Source: Paenibacillus sedimenti | Lineage (GTDB): Bacteria > Bacillota > Bacilli > Paenibacillales > NBRC-103111 | DNA: 64,000 bases | Assembly (NCBI RefSeq): GCF_014534655.1 | Contig: NZ_JACVVD010000012.1 | Coordinates: forward strand, 113,315 to 177,314 | Direction of reading: 5' to 3' | Part shown: positions 52,004-61,521 of the stretch, in pieces | How positions within the stretch are numbered: position 1 is the first letter of the stretch | How the letters are laid out: every line of letters starts with the position of its first letter | The notes under the pieces: generated by a model | Database searches by the model: none | What the model was told of the DNA's origin: nothing | The model's input: the letters and a program-made list of their open reading frames with translations, nothing else | Position numbers and translations under genes: made by a program

Positions 52004-52711
52004 TTAACCAAAAAACGAATAGTACACTAGACCAGCAACTATAACATAATATAGAGCTTCGAGCCAAATGCAAGTAGGCCGATGCGATACGGTAATATTC
52101 ATTTCACGGTCCCATGTAGTCTGTCGTAGTTTATTCTTCAATGTTTGATAGGCAGACGCGTACGTAAATAAGTAGATAACTGGAACGCCAGCGGCCTCAC
52201 CACGCCACCAGACAAGAAAGCTCCTCTTGCAAGCTTGACGTAAAGAAAGCCTAGCGCCATCTGGATTCCTCACCTTTACACCAAATAAAAATTTGCCCGG
52301 TGTTGTTCCCACTAGCGACAGAAGCAGAGATTCGAGAGGTATCCAGACGAGCAAAAGAATAGTTGTCATTACGTACTCCTCTGTCCCTGGTATTATAAAT
52401 GGCCCGTACATGATCCAATCTATAACTGGAGAAACAAAAGGCACGGACGAGCGATCCAGTAATTGAATTAAATACACAAACAATAAAGAATCCAAATATC
52501 TAGCCCATAAACGGAGCCAAGGTCTAACCTTCGTTTTTTCTTCATTCCATTCAAATTGCGTATATATTTCAGCCGCTAACCATTCCCCACACTTATGTTT
52601 CGTTACAAGAGTACGTTTCTTAATGTGCCCTGCCCTTATTAGTTCCGTCAATTCCTCCGCAGTAAAAGGACCGTGGATTTCCTTTTCAATTTTATAGAAC
52701 CATTCAATCAA
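52004..52711 (-). CDS. RDD-family membrane protein with N-terminal GYF_2 domain
   Basis: 235 residues. Residues 1-55 form a GYF_2-like domain (EWFYKIEKEIHGPFTAEELT), followed by an RDD region with RLWARYLDSLLFVYLIQLLD and GTTPGKFLFGVKV and about four membrane segments. Function unknown; RDD proteins have been linked to ion or solute movement. Promoter side faces an E-type element at 52824. Confidence 0.82.
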   Translation of the reverse strand: MIEWFYKIEKEIHGPFTAEELTELIRAGHIKKRTLVTKHKCGEWLAAEIYTQFEWNEEKTKVRPWLRLWARYLDSLLFVYLIQLLDRSSVPFVSPVIDWIMYGPFIIPGTEEYVMTTILLLVWIPLESLLLSLVGTTPGKFLFGVKVRNPDGARLSLRQACKRSFLVWWRGEAAGVPVIYLFTYASAYQTLKNKLRQTTWDREMNITVSHRPTCIWLEALYYVIVAGLVYYSFFG

Positions 52712-52823
52712 TTATATTTGCCTCGTTTCTCTACCATGATTATTTAGCACATGCTCATATAGTGAAACACTATTTTTCTTGCATAACCACAGGTAAATAA
52801 TTACTTTTCATCAGTATTTTATT

Positions 52824-52919
52824 GAAGAAAACTGCCCGTTACTTCAACGGGAAACGGCAGCCGATAATCTGGCCGGCTGCCGTCGTGTTTGATTCAACTA
52901 TCGTGTCCCGTTAGCTCAA
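52824..52919 (-). repeat. E-type element, complete, minus orientation
   Basis: Right end GAAGAAAACTGCCCGTTACT, hairpin AACGGCAGCCG/CGGCTGCCGTC, left end TTCAACTATCGTGTCCCGTT plus AGCTCAA. One of the best preserved copies. Confidence 0.85.
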
Positions 52920-53075
52920 AAGCCCCCTTCAACAAGGACGTATTTAAATTCCTCAACTCCATACCAGCGCAATGCAAAACGCTGCAGTTCCGTTTGGACT
53001 AATGTCCCATTACGCCACTTTTCATATTTCAGGTAACTTACTCGGTATTGATTAAAGAATCTTGATTGTTTCTGT
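52916..53075 (-). pseudogene. C-terminal fragment of an unknown protein
   Basis: Open minus-strand stretch FFNQYRVSYLKYEKWRNGTL then LQRFALRWYGVEEFKYVLVE and TGA, no start codon. The stop lies inside the E-type left end, so it behaves like the cassette genes. Family unknown. Confidence 0.4.
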
Positions 53076-53128
53076 TTGCGTAGTCATCATATTCTGTAAT
53101 TAAATATTGATATGCCGGTTCTCATGTT

Positions 53129-53258
53129 TTACCGATGCATATCAATCAAAGCCTTGGCCGCAAGAACGACGTCAGCCGCCGGGCTGTCCGCACCAAAGAA
53201 CCGAGAAGATATGCAGAATCCTTCCAGCAGCACAAACAACAGTCTGGCCAGCGTATTG
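53129..53258 (-). pseudogene. Possible TetR C-terminal fragment
   Basis: Minus-strand residues LARLLFVLLEGFCISSRFFG and ADVVLAAKALIDMHR resemble the C-terminal dimer helix of TetR proteins. It ends abruptly where the flavin oxidoreductase fragment begins on the other strand. Confidence 0.3.
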
Positions 53259-53271
53259 GGGGATTTCAAGC

Positions 53272-53521
53272 CTGCTCGTTCACAGACATCACGGTCGGCT
53301 CCGTCGGTCTCGATGCGGAATTCACCAGGCTGTTCAGAGAAGGCGCTGGCGCCGGAATCGTGAGCCTCGACAGATTGATCGAGCGGCTGGAACACGGCGA
53401 ATTCGACCTGGTCGCCGTCGGCCGCGCGCTGCTGAACGATCCCGCCTGGGCATCTAAAATCCGCGAAGGCCGGCTGAATGAACTGATACCTTTCACGCCG
53501 GAGGCGACAAAAGCATGTTAA
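53272..53521 (+). pseudogene. NADH:flavin oxidoreductase (old yellow enzyme) C-terminal fragment
   Basis: ITVGSVGLDAEFTRLFREGA and ERLEHGEFDLVAVGRALLND are the phosphate-binding C-terminal part of an OYE-type TIM barrel. The first 260 residues are absent. Confidence 0.75.
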
Positions 53522-53784
53522 ACCGATAATAAAAAAACACGATTTTCGCGGTCTATTACCGGTAACGTTTTGTGACTCCCGACATAATGGGCTGCTAGGA
53601 GTTATCCTGTTATTCGCAGCAATTCCGGTCGGTTCTGAGCATGGGATTCGTTCCAATCAGTCAAGGGTACGGATTTCCGAAGAGAAGATATCAAAGGGGA
53701 CTGAACAGGATACATTCCTTGTACTTCCACATATATCAATATATGATAATTACCATACTACTGTACTGGGGATGAGACTGATTC

Positions 53785-54633
53785 ATGAATACGGAATTTT
53801 TAAAAGGATTTCTGGAAACGGCCCGGACGAAAAGCATATCTAAAGCAAGCGAGGCTCTGCATATATCTCATACCGCACTCAGTAAACAGTTGAGAAGCCT
53901 GGAGCAGCAGTTTGATGTACAGCTTTTTGTCCGATCCTCTCAAGGCGTTGAATTAACCGAAGCCGGTAAGGTCTTGAATGAATCCTCAAGGGCATTACTC
54001 GACCAGCTATCTGTATTAACAAGGGCTCTTGAACCCTATAAAGTATGGCAGCGTATTCGAATTGGTACGGTTCCGGATATCGCTTCGCAGTATCTACTGG
54101 CTTCGCTGCACAATTTAAAAAAACACGGCCATGAAGTAGATTTAGTATACCGGCAATCGACAACAGATGTATACAAGATGTTATTCAATGGGGAAGTGGA
54201 TCTGCTCGTTGCGGAACGAATCTCCATGCATCCATCCATATGGGTAGGTGATCTGCATCGGGAGCCTTTATTTGTGGTAATGCCGAAGGAACATCCGTTT
54301 GCAGCAAAAGAGGCAATCACACTATCCGAATTAAGCAGCCAGCCTCTCGTTCTTTATGCTGAAGGATGTACCATTCGTGCCAAATTGACTGATTTATTCG
54401 CAGTCATGAATCATCCCATGAATATAAAAACCGAGGTTAACTTCAAAGAAGTTATCCTCGGTTATGTGGGCAATGGCGGGGGACTCACAGTGCTGCCTGA
54501 ACCTTACATTAAGCAGTTATCAACGGATCGATTAGTCAGCATACCTTTAAGTCATCCTGATGCCTTACGAACGATTGCCGTGTTTAGTACGAACCGGGCG
54601 AAAGGCCAGAAGATTTTTCGGTTACTAAGTTAA
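53785..54633 (+). CDS. LysR family transcriptional regulator
   Basis: 282 residues. LysR helix-turn-helix at residues 5-60 (SISKASEALHISHTALSKQL), periplasmic-binding-like effector domain from about residue 90. Its stop overlaps that of the convergent reductase-like gene by two bases. It may control that gene or the lost flavin oxidoreductase. Confidence 0.92.
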   Translation: MNTEFLKGFLETARTKSISKASEALHISHTALSKQLRSLEQQFDVQLFVRSSQGVELTEAGKVLNESSRALLDQLSVLTRALEPYKVWQRIRIGTVPDIASQYLLASLHNLKKHGHEVDLVYRQSTTDVYKMLFNGEVDLLVAERISMHPSIWVGDLHREPLFVVMPKEHPFAAKEAITLSELSSQPLVLYAEGCTIRAKLTDLFAVMNHPMNIKTEVNFKEVILGYVGNGGGLTVLPEPYIKQLSTDRLVSIPLSHPDALRTIAVFSTNRAKGQKIFRLLS

Positions 54634-55283
54634 TTTGCAAGTACGGCTTCCTTGATACCAAATAATTGGAGTGAAATATAAGGATAGGTTCCATATCGGA
54701 CAGCAAGCTCCAATTCCAGCAGCGTTAAACGTTCAATCGTTCGATTATTGGCGAGTTTACCTGCATGAAGGAAGCGAAATGGGAGCGGCTTGAAGCGTTC
54801 AATGAAACGGAGTACAGCCTCTTCATCATCCCCGGTAACGAGTACATCGCTCTTTTGATCCTGAAATACCGGGTTCTCAAACACTTTGAAAAACGTATTT
54901 TTAAAAGCACCTATCACTTTGGATTCCGGCAGTAAAGACTGAAGACGTTCGGAAGAAGATTCACCCCAGGCAGTTGTGAATCCGCTGAAGTCGTCATTAA
55001 AGGGATTTGAGATATCCACAACTATTTTATGCTTGAGCTGTTCTTTATTTGCTTGTGCCCAATCCATTAATGCCGAGACTGGGAAAGCGGGAATGATGAT
55101 ATCTGCCTGCAGTGCTTCCACATAAGAGACGGTCACGATCTGATCCAATTGAAAGTTCTTTGCCAGCCCTGCTGCTTCTGCCGAATTACGGGAACCCCAT
55201 AATACTTGGCCTTCTACATACGCTGCTACTTGCTTTACCAAAGCCTTACCCATATTACCTGTTCCTAGTACGCTGATTTTCAT
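54630..55283 (-). CDS. NADPH-dependent F420-reductase-like Rossmann protein
   Basis: 217 residues from ATG 55283 after GAAGGAGTGA. N-terminal ISVLGTGNMGKALVKQV binds NADP; SNPFNDDFSGFTT and VIGAFKNTF follow the pattern of F420:NADP oxidoreductase-like proteins, which in Bacillota act without F420 on other acceptors. Convergent with the LysR gene. Confidence 0.82.
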   Translation of the reverse strand: MKISVLGTGNMGKALVKQVAAYVEGQVLWGSRNSAEAAGLAKNFQLDQIVTVSYVEALQADIIIPAFPVSALMDWAQANKEQLKHKIVVDISNPFNDDFSGFTTAWGESSSERLQSLLPESKVIGAFKNTFFKVFENPVFQDQKSDVLVTGDDEEAVLRFIERFKPLPFRFLHAGKLANNRTIERLTLLELELAVRYGTYPYISLQLFGIKEAVLAN

Positions 55284-55395
55284 GATTATCACTCCTTCTT
55301 TGAATTGATTTCAGCTTATCAAAAAAGAAGAATCTCCAGAAGTTCTACATTATCGCACCCATCCCACTTTTGGTTTCGGCATTGGAACTTCAAAT

Positions 55396-55421
55396 CGTAT
55401 CGTACCCGTTAGTTTAACTTT
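55396..55421 (-). repeat. E-type left end supplying a stop codon, minus orientation
   Basis: On the minus strand AAAGTTAAACTAACGGGTAC; the TAA in it ends the lipoprotein gene at 55414. Confidence 0.7.
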
Positions 55422-55818
55422 CCGTCACTTTCAGTTCCTTTTTGATAAAGGCTTTTATCTCACTTAAGTAGGGGGATTTATAGACAAATCCATCCTTATT
55501 CATTAGGACATACATCGGGTACGTCCTTATGTCCAATTTTTTCAAATTTTTACTCAGTTGCTCATTGTAAGGATGACCATTCATTTCCGTAACATTATCC
55601 AGAATTACTTGGTTAGAATGTATGAAGGATTGTACTTCATCCATCTCATTACGAGGTGTATCCCCATTATGATAAAACAGATGTAACTTATAATTACTAT
55701 GTTGGGGTTTTAAATCCTCGATAAACTCTCCGTATTTTGAACTGTTGCAACCACTAAGAATGACTATTACAAAAAAGCCCATTAACAAAGAGTTAAACAC
55801 TCTACCTTTTATCCCCAT
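55414..55818 (-). CDS. Small lipoprotein with thioredoxin-like character
   Basis: 134 residues. Signal peptide with lipobox LSGC (near residue 24); the mature part (YKLHLFYHNGDTP ... LDIRTYPMYVLMNKDGFVYK) has the order of a thioredoxin-like fold, with a cis-Pro-like TYP, but no CxxC. Flanked on both sides by E-type ends in the same orientation, so it is the clearest single-gene cassette. Confidence 0.7.
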   Translation of the reverse strand: MGIKGRVFNSLLMGFFVIVILSGCNSSKYGEFIEDLKPQHSNYKLHLFYHNGDTPRNEMDEVQSFIHSNQVILDNVTEMNGHPYNEQLSKNLKKLDIRTYPMYVLMNKDGFVYKSPYLSEIKAFIKKELKVTES

Positions 55819-55860
55819 TTATCCACCTCCATATATTTAGACCTTTCTAAAGTTCAGATG

Positions 55861-55890
55861 TTTCGCTAAACTGCCAGTTAGCTTAACGAT
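55861..55890 (-). repeat. E-type right end, minus orientation
   Basis: TTTCGCTAAACTGCCAGTTA plus GCTTAACGAT, 43 bp before the lipoprotein start. Confidence 0.65.
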
Positions 55891-55961
55891 CCAAGAGCAT
55901 TCTTTTACTTACGGCAGACCAGCCTTTACCTGAATCTCCACGTTAGGGCGGTTTGCTACCA

Positions 55962-56185
55962 GCATTTAAGGATATCTACGAATTGTCCACCGCTTTGACC
56001 ATCATAAAAAGCATCTACAACATCGAATAGCTCATCAGACAGTAGATTTATCTCTTCATCGGTGCAAAACTCCGGAAAGGCCATTCTATCATTCATATCT
56101 CTCGTTAATGCGTAGCTAATATGCCATGAATCATCCTGAAAACGCGGGTCGGTATAATGCAGACAAGTGGGTCCAACATCCACAC
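55962..56185 (-). pseudogene. C-terminal fragment of an unknown protein
   Basis: The minus-strand frame reads VDVGPTCLHYTDPRFQDDSW and LSDELFDVVDAFYDGQSGGQ to a stop near 55956. Upstream of 56185 its sequence becomes the antisense of the AHSA1 gene, so it is cut there. Family not recognised. Confidence 0.5.
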
Positions 56186-56498
56186 CGTTCAGGCGATGGA
56201 TAATGATTTTAAGCCCGTCGTAGGACACCGTTTTCAGTTTCGCACTCAGCCGACCGAATGGTGGGATGGATTTATTGACGACGAAGTGCTTATCGTGGAC
56301 GCACCAAACCGGGTGTCCTTTATCTGGGCCAGCGGAGAGGAGAAGCACACGGTCACCTGGATGCTGCAGGATTTAGGGGACGGAAAGGTTAACCTTCATC
56401 TCGAACAAACCGGAATCTCAAACGATCAAGCATTGGGTAGAGCTAAGTATGGCTGGGGTAAATGGTGCGGCGAGCTTGAAAAGGTGTTGGAACAATAA
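56185..56498 (+). pseudogene. AHSA1/SRPBCC domain fragment
   Basis: NDFKPVVGHRFQFRTQPTEW, VSFIWASGEEKHTVTWMLQD and GWGKWCGELEKVL are the C-terminal two thirds of an Aha1-like SRPBCC protein. The N-terminal strands are missing and no start signal remains. Confidence 0.75.
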
Positions 56499-56550
56499 CC
56501 GCATTCGGTACAAAAACATCTCCTTCCCCAATGCTAAATTATTGGGTTAT

Positions 56551-56630
56551 TGGTTACGATAGTTGAACCCTGCTTGACCTGAATCAACATAAACCGGCTA
56601 CTTGTAATTTGCAGCTGGTTTTTTCGGGCT
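56551..56630 (+). repeat. E-type element, diverged
   Basis: GGTTACGATAGTTGAACCC and terminator AACCGGCT/AGCTGGTT with TTTTT. Confidence 0.6.
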
Positions 56631-56706
56631 GCCCGACTTTCAATGCACGATGAATGGTACAATGTGAATATAAGTAGTTATTAACACTATCGGAAGGATG
56701 ATAAGC

Positions 56707-58961
56707 ATGAGCGAATCTAATCAGGAGTATATCGTAATCTCGGGTGCGAGGGAAAACAATCTCAAGAACGTATCCTTGCGCATTCCCAAGCGGAAGATCA
56801 CGATTTTCACCGGGGTATCCGGATCCGGCAAGTCATCGATCGTTTTCGATACCATCGCCGCTGAATCCCAGCGTCTGCTGAATGAAAATTTCAGTATGTT
56901 CGTCCGCACCTTTCTGCCGCGTATACCGCAGCCGGATACGGACGCGATCGAGAACCTGAGCATGGCTGTTACAGTGGATCAGAAGCGACTGGGCGGCGGT
57001 TCCCATTCCACGATGGGCACGATTACCGATATCTCTCCTATTCTCCGTCTTCTCTTCTCCAGAGTGGGTCAGCCCTATGTTGACAAGCGCACTTGTTCTC
57101 GTTTAACGATCCGCAAGGTATGTGTCCCGAGTGCAACGGGATCGGTCGCAGGCTGGGCGTCGACATGAGCAAGGCGCTGGATATGTCAAAGTCGTTGAAT
57201 GAAGGGGCAATCATGCTGCCGGACTATTCGGTGAACGGCTGGGAATGGAACATGATCGTGCAGTCGGGGTCTTTCGATCTCAACAAGAAGCTGAGCGATT
57301 ATTCGGATGAGGAGCTGGAGCAACTGCTATACGCCAAGGCGAGGAAAGTGGAGATGGATTTCGCCGGGAAGGCAGTGAATATTACAGTGGAAGGCATCAT
57401 CGAAAAGTTCACCAACAAGTACATCAAGCAGGATGTGAAGACGAAGTCCGAGCGCACACAACGAGCTGTTGCGCCGTATATCTCCGAGGGGCCCTGCTCC
57501 AGCTGCCGCGGCGCGAGACTCAGTCAGGCCGCGCTTAGCTGCAGGATCAATGGACTCAACATTGCGATGATGTCCTCCATGGAGGTTGGACAGCTGATCC
57601 GCGTCATTCGGGAGATTGACGATCCTGTCGCCGCGCCGGTCGTCAAGTCGCTAACGGAGCGGCTGCAGCATCTGGTGGATATCGGACTTGACTACTTGAC
57701 GCTGGACCGTGAGACTGATACATTGTCCGGCGGCGAGTCGCAGCGCGTCAAGATGGTGAAGCACCTGAGCGGCAGTCTGGTGGATGTCACTTACATCTTC
57801 GATGAGCCCAGCGTTGGCTTGCACCCCCGTGATGTACACCGGTTAAATGGATTGCTTCAGAAGCTGCGCGACAAGGGCAATACAGTGATTGTCGTCGAGC
57901 ATGATCCCGATGTGATCAAGTTGGCGGATCATATCGTTGACGTTGGGCCTCACGCCGGCAGCCGTGGCGGTACCGTCGTGTATGAAGGAAGCTTCCAAGG
58001 CCTGCTGGAGGCAGGTACACTGACAGGCACCCATATGAAGCGGCCGCTCCAACTGAAGCACGATTGCAGGCAGCCATCCGGCAAGCTATCCATCAAGGAT
58101 GCCACACTGCACAACCTGCGGAACGTGAGTGTAGATATTCCAACCGGAGTGCTGACAGTAGTTACGGGTGTCGCCGGCTCGGGCAAGAGTACGCTGATTA
58201 ACGAAATATTCCTCAGTCAACATCCGGATGCGATCGTCATTGACCAATCGGCGGTAGGAGTGTCAACACGCTCGAATCCCGCGACCTATACGGGCATTAT
58301 GGATGATGTGCGCAAGGCGTTTGCTTCCGCGAACAAGGTCAACCAAGGCTTGTTCAGCTTCAACTCCAAGGGGGCTTGCGAGAACTGCCAAGGGCTGGGT
58401 GTTGTATATACAGATCTTGCATTCCTCGACAGCGTGAAGCTGCCATGCGAAGTATGCGGAGGTAGACGGTTCAAGGAAGAGGTGCTCGCGTACAAGCTGA
58501 ACGGCAAGTCAATTGCAGAAGTACTGGAGATGACTGTGGAGCAGGCATTGGATTTTTTTCAGCTAAAAGAGGTTGTGCGCAAGCTCCAGGCGATGAGTGA
58601 TGTGGGGCTGAACTATATTACACTCGGCCAGCCGCTCAGCACGCTCTCGGGCGGGGAATGCCAGCGCATCAAGCTGGCAAGCGAGCTGCATAAGAAAGGC
58701 AGCATTTACGTGATGGACGAGCCGACGACCGGCCTACATATGTCAGATATCGGTCACCTTCTGGGGATCATGAACCGCCTCGTGGATGCCGGCAATACGG
58801 TGATCGTCATCGAGCACAACCTCGATGTGATCAGCCAAGCGGATTGGATCATCGATATGGGACCGGACGGAGGCAGCAAGGGCGGCCAGGTGGTGTTCGA
58901 GGGCCTACCTTCGCAGATCATCCATGCGGAGCAGTCAATCACGGGAAGATACTTGATGTAA
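56707..58961 (+). pseudogene. UvrA-like ABC ATPase with one-base frameshift
   Basis: Two frames, 56707-57168 and 57093-58961, make one 751-residue product of the short UvrA class (about 200 residues shorter than UvrA, as in UvrA2/DrrC types). Walker A motifs GVSGSGKSS and GVAGSGKST, signatures LSGGESQR and LSGGECQR, and zinc motifs CPECNG, CSSCRG, CENCQG, CEVCGG are all intact. The break lies near 57087: adding one G there turns the text into YVDKAHLFSFNDPQGMCPEC, as in relatives. Such proteins are tied to DNA-damage or drug resistance. As written only 150 residues would be made. Confidence 0.85.
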
Positions 58962-59013
58962 TGCACCAAATCCGCTTTCGTAATTTCTTAACATGACAAG
59001 GAGAACACATCAA

Positions 59014-59070
59014 AGGTTAAACTCACGAATGCTCAACCAGGGCTGCCAGCAGAATCGGCAGCCTTTCGCT
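59014..59070 (+). repeat. E-type element, diverged
   Basis: GGTTAAACTCACGAATGCTC and AACCAG, hairpin GGCTGCC/GGCAGCC with TTTCG. Confidence 0.65.
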
Positions 59071-59106
59071 TAAGGGTTTTAAACGATATAAAGGCAACTT
59101 GACAAG

Positions 59107-59180
59107 GACGGAGAACGATAGTGAGGAGCTGCCGCGAGGGCGGCTTCTTTCTGATGTTCGTTGAAACGCTAATGATAAAA
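59107..59180 (+). repeat. E-type element
   Basis: GACGGAGAACGATAGTGAGG, hairpin GCCGC/GCGGC, then TTCGTTGAAACGCTAATG as a worn right end. Confidence 0.6.
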
Positions 59181-59227
59181 AGCTAAAAAAGGGCGTAAAG
59201 AATGAGACAAACCATCAAGTTCATACC

Positions 59228-59479
59228 TTGATAAAAAGGATGAAGGTGATGGTACATTTGAAGATAAACAACAAACATATAATCATTTTTTACACTATAA
59301 AAGGATCGACAATAAAAAGAGTTATTCTTTTCGATATCATTCTTGGAACAGCGATTTATTATGTTGTTGAAATGATTTCTTCGAGTACGATAATCGCAAC
59401 TATAGGCTCTCTAATCGGAACTGAGGGAGTTAAAAAACTTCAAAGGTCAATTAATGGAAGGATAATACCAGTCTCTTAA
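59228..59479 (+). CDS. Small hydrophobic protein, hypothetical
   Basis: Up to 83 residues; TTG 59228, ATG 59240 and ATG 59249 are all possible. One or two hydrophobic segments (VILFDIILGTAIYYVVEMIS) and a basic C-terminus. Lies between E-type copies like a single-gene cassette. No family recognised. Confidence 0.45.
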   Translation: MIKRMKVMVHLKINNKHIIIFYTIKGSTIKRVILFDIILGTAIYYVVEMISSSTIIATIGSLIGTEGVKKLQRSINGRIIPVS

Positions 59480-59615
59480 GGTTACTTTAGCGATCTTACG
59501 GAGAACAAGAGCGAAGCGATGGAGCTGATTCATCGCTTTTCGGTATTTATCAGTCAACTTTCAACTATCGGGCAGCATAGATTAAGACCATGCGGAGAAC
59601 CGTATCACAAATAGT
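59480..59615 (+). repeat. E-type element followed by the second motif
   Basis: GCGATCTTACGGAGAACAAG, hairpin GAGCGAAGCGATG/CATCGCTTTT, right end TCAACTATCGGGCAGC, then GCGGAGAACCGTATCACAAA at 59592. Confidence 0.65.
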
Positions 59616-59824
59616 GGTAAAGCGGAAGATAGAATTGAATGTTGAAGCAGCAATGTTAAATGAGCGTGTAGGTGCTTGAGTTCTTACACACTCGATGTAC
59701 ATGGAGTACTGTATGTTGCTGGTGAAGGAGTAGTAATTGGAATGCCATTGGAGGAATAACTCTCCTTTTATCGAATTCATGGGGATGCAATTGGTAGAGT
59801 CCGAATTATATCCGAATCAATTGG

Positions 59825-60252
59825 GAAGTAGAGGGGACGATTATGTGACCAAACCGTTCCTGCCTTTAGAGGTTGTCGCTCGTATTCGCGTTCATCTAAG
59901 AAGGGGGACAATCTATTCTTCGTCTGTTTTACCGTCTGAGAAAGTATTCGATTACGGAATATTCTCCCTTAATAGAACGACAGGCCAATTCCATGTAAAC
60001 CATGAAGAAGTCTCTTGCCCTGCCAAGGAATTTGAGTTACTGCACTATTTTTGCAGTCATCCGAATCGAGTATTCACTGCTCAGCAGTTGTATGAACAAG
60101 TTTGGGGAAACATGGTGCAAGGAGACGAAAAGACGGTCGTCATCGATATATCTAGGCTTAGAAGAAAACTCGAAACCAACCCCTCCAATCCCAGGATCAT
60201 TGTGACCATACGAGGAATCGGTTATAAATTCATTCCTCCCTACGGAGAGTGA
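59825..60252 (+). pseudogene. OmpR-type response regulator lacking most of its receiver domain
   Basis: The reading starts meaningfully at GDDYVTKPFLPLEVVARIRV, the end of a receiver domain, and continues through a complete winged helix (AKEFELLHYFCSHPNRVFTA ... IRGIGYKFIP). The first 75-80 residues with the phosphoacceptor Asp are missing. The DNA-binding part could still be made, but no start site is convincing. Confidence 0.75.
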
Positions 60253-60257
60253 AAATA

Positions 60258-61318
60258 ATGAGCTTCACGTTTCGAATTGCACTTAAGCTGTTATTTGCTT
60301 TTATTCTAATGCTCTCAATCATTTATGCGCTGTTGGCTCTTTTTACGGCGTTTGTTGCTCCGAATTTACCAGAAGGCAGTGCTGAAATATTTGTTCTGGT
60401 ATCGGGAGGAATTCTATTTATGCTAGTTTTGCTCGTTTTTGGCTGGTATATAGGCAGACCATTCTACTATATGATCGTTTGGGTCAGGCAATTGGCCAAA
60501 GGAATTTATGAGGCTCCGGCACACGGGCAAGCTATCCATTCAAACAAAAAAACCGGAAAACTCAAAGGTGCGAATGCGCTTGTCAGGAATTATTCGATCA
60601 TTTGATGACATTGACAAGTATGCTTAAAAAGAACGAGCAAGATAAAAAAGAGGCTGACCGAGTAAAGCGGGAGTGGATTAGCGGAATTTCGCATGATCTC
60701 AAAACCCCATTAACTTATATATCTGGTTATTCCTCCATGTTAATGAAAGAGGTGTATCCGTGGAGCGAAGAGGAGCGAAAGGAATTTCTATCCATCATCC
60801 ATCGGAAGGCAGATCATCTTAGAGAATTGGTTCAGGATTTGAATCAGACGGTACATGATCAGATTCCATTACAGCGAGTGGAAATGGATCTGATTGAACT
60901 AGTCCGCAGAGTTGCAGCAGATATTATAAGCGCGCCGTGGGCGGCAGATTATTTCTTGACGATAGATTCAATGCCAGAGCAGCTTCGGATGAATTGCGAT
61001 CCGAAACTTTTGACACGAGCCTTACGCAATTTGCTAATCAATGCGATTGCTCATAATCCGGCGGGAACCGAAATTGCGATTTTCATCGCTCAACGCGAAC
61101 CGAAAATGGCAGAGATTCGCGTTGAGGATAACGGAGTCGGCTTCGATGAGACGAATCAAAGCCACATGAACCAAGGTTTCCCTTCATCCAGCCGTTCCGG
61201 CCTGGGAATTTCGATTGCCAAGCAGCTTATCCAATCCCATGGCGGAGAATTATCAATTAGGAGCCAGCGAGACAAAGGAACAACCATCACCATCCAGATG
61301 CCTACTGAATCGATTTAA
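60258..61318 (+). pseudogene. Sensor histidine kinase with frameshift
   Basis: 60258-60605 encodes two membrane segments and the start of a HAMP-like linker; 60602-61318 encodes H-box GISHDLKTPLTYISGY, N-box ALRNLLINAIAHNPAG, VEDNGVGF and SGLGISIAKQL. The frames meet near 60578: a one-base deletion there would restore QELFDHLMTLTSMLKKNEQD. Together about 353 residues. It follows the truncated regulator with a 5-bp gap, so both members of this pair are broken. Confidence 0.8.
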
Positions 61319-61442
61319 GCTATTATTCGTTACCCGTTTATCTCATGTTTACCTGAGCTCTCTATAATGACGTTAATAGGTCGATGAGCGATCGATCATA
61401 ACCGTTATAGAGGCAGTCACGAGCGAATTCGATGTTATCGGA

Positions 61443-61478
61443 CGAACCCGCTGCCTGTAATGCATGCGGGTATTTTTG
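61443..61478 (+). terminator. Terminator
   Basis: AACCCGC and GCGGGT pair around an inner TGCATGC-like loop and ATTTTTG follows. Confidence 0.65.
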
Positions 61479-61521
61479 TGCGCTTCATACGATCTGACGT
61501 TGGTGCATGGGAGGATACAAA

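Noticed and set aside
60002..60205. Alternative plus-strand frame inside the response regulator
   Set aside because: A shadow of the winged-helix coding frame.
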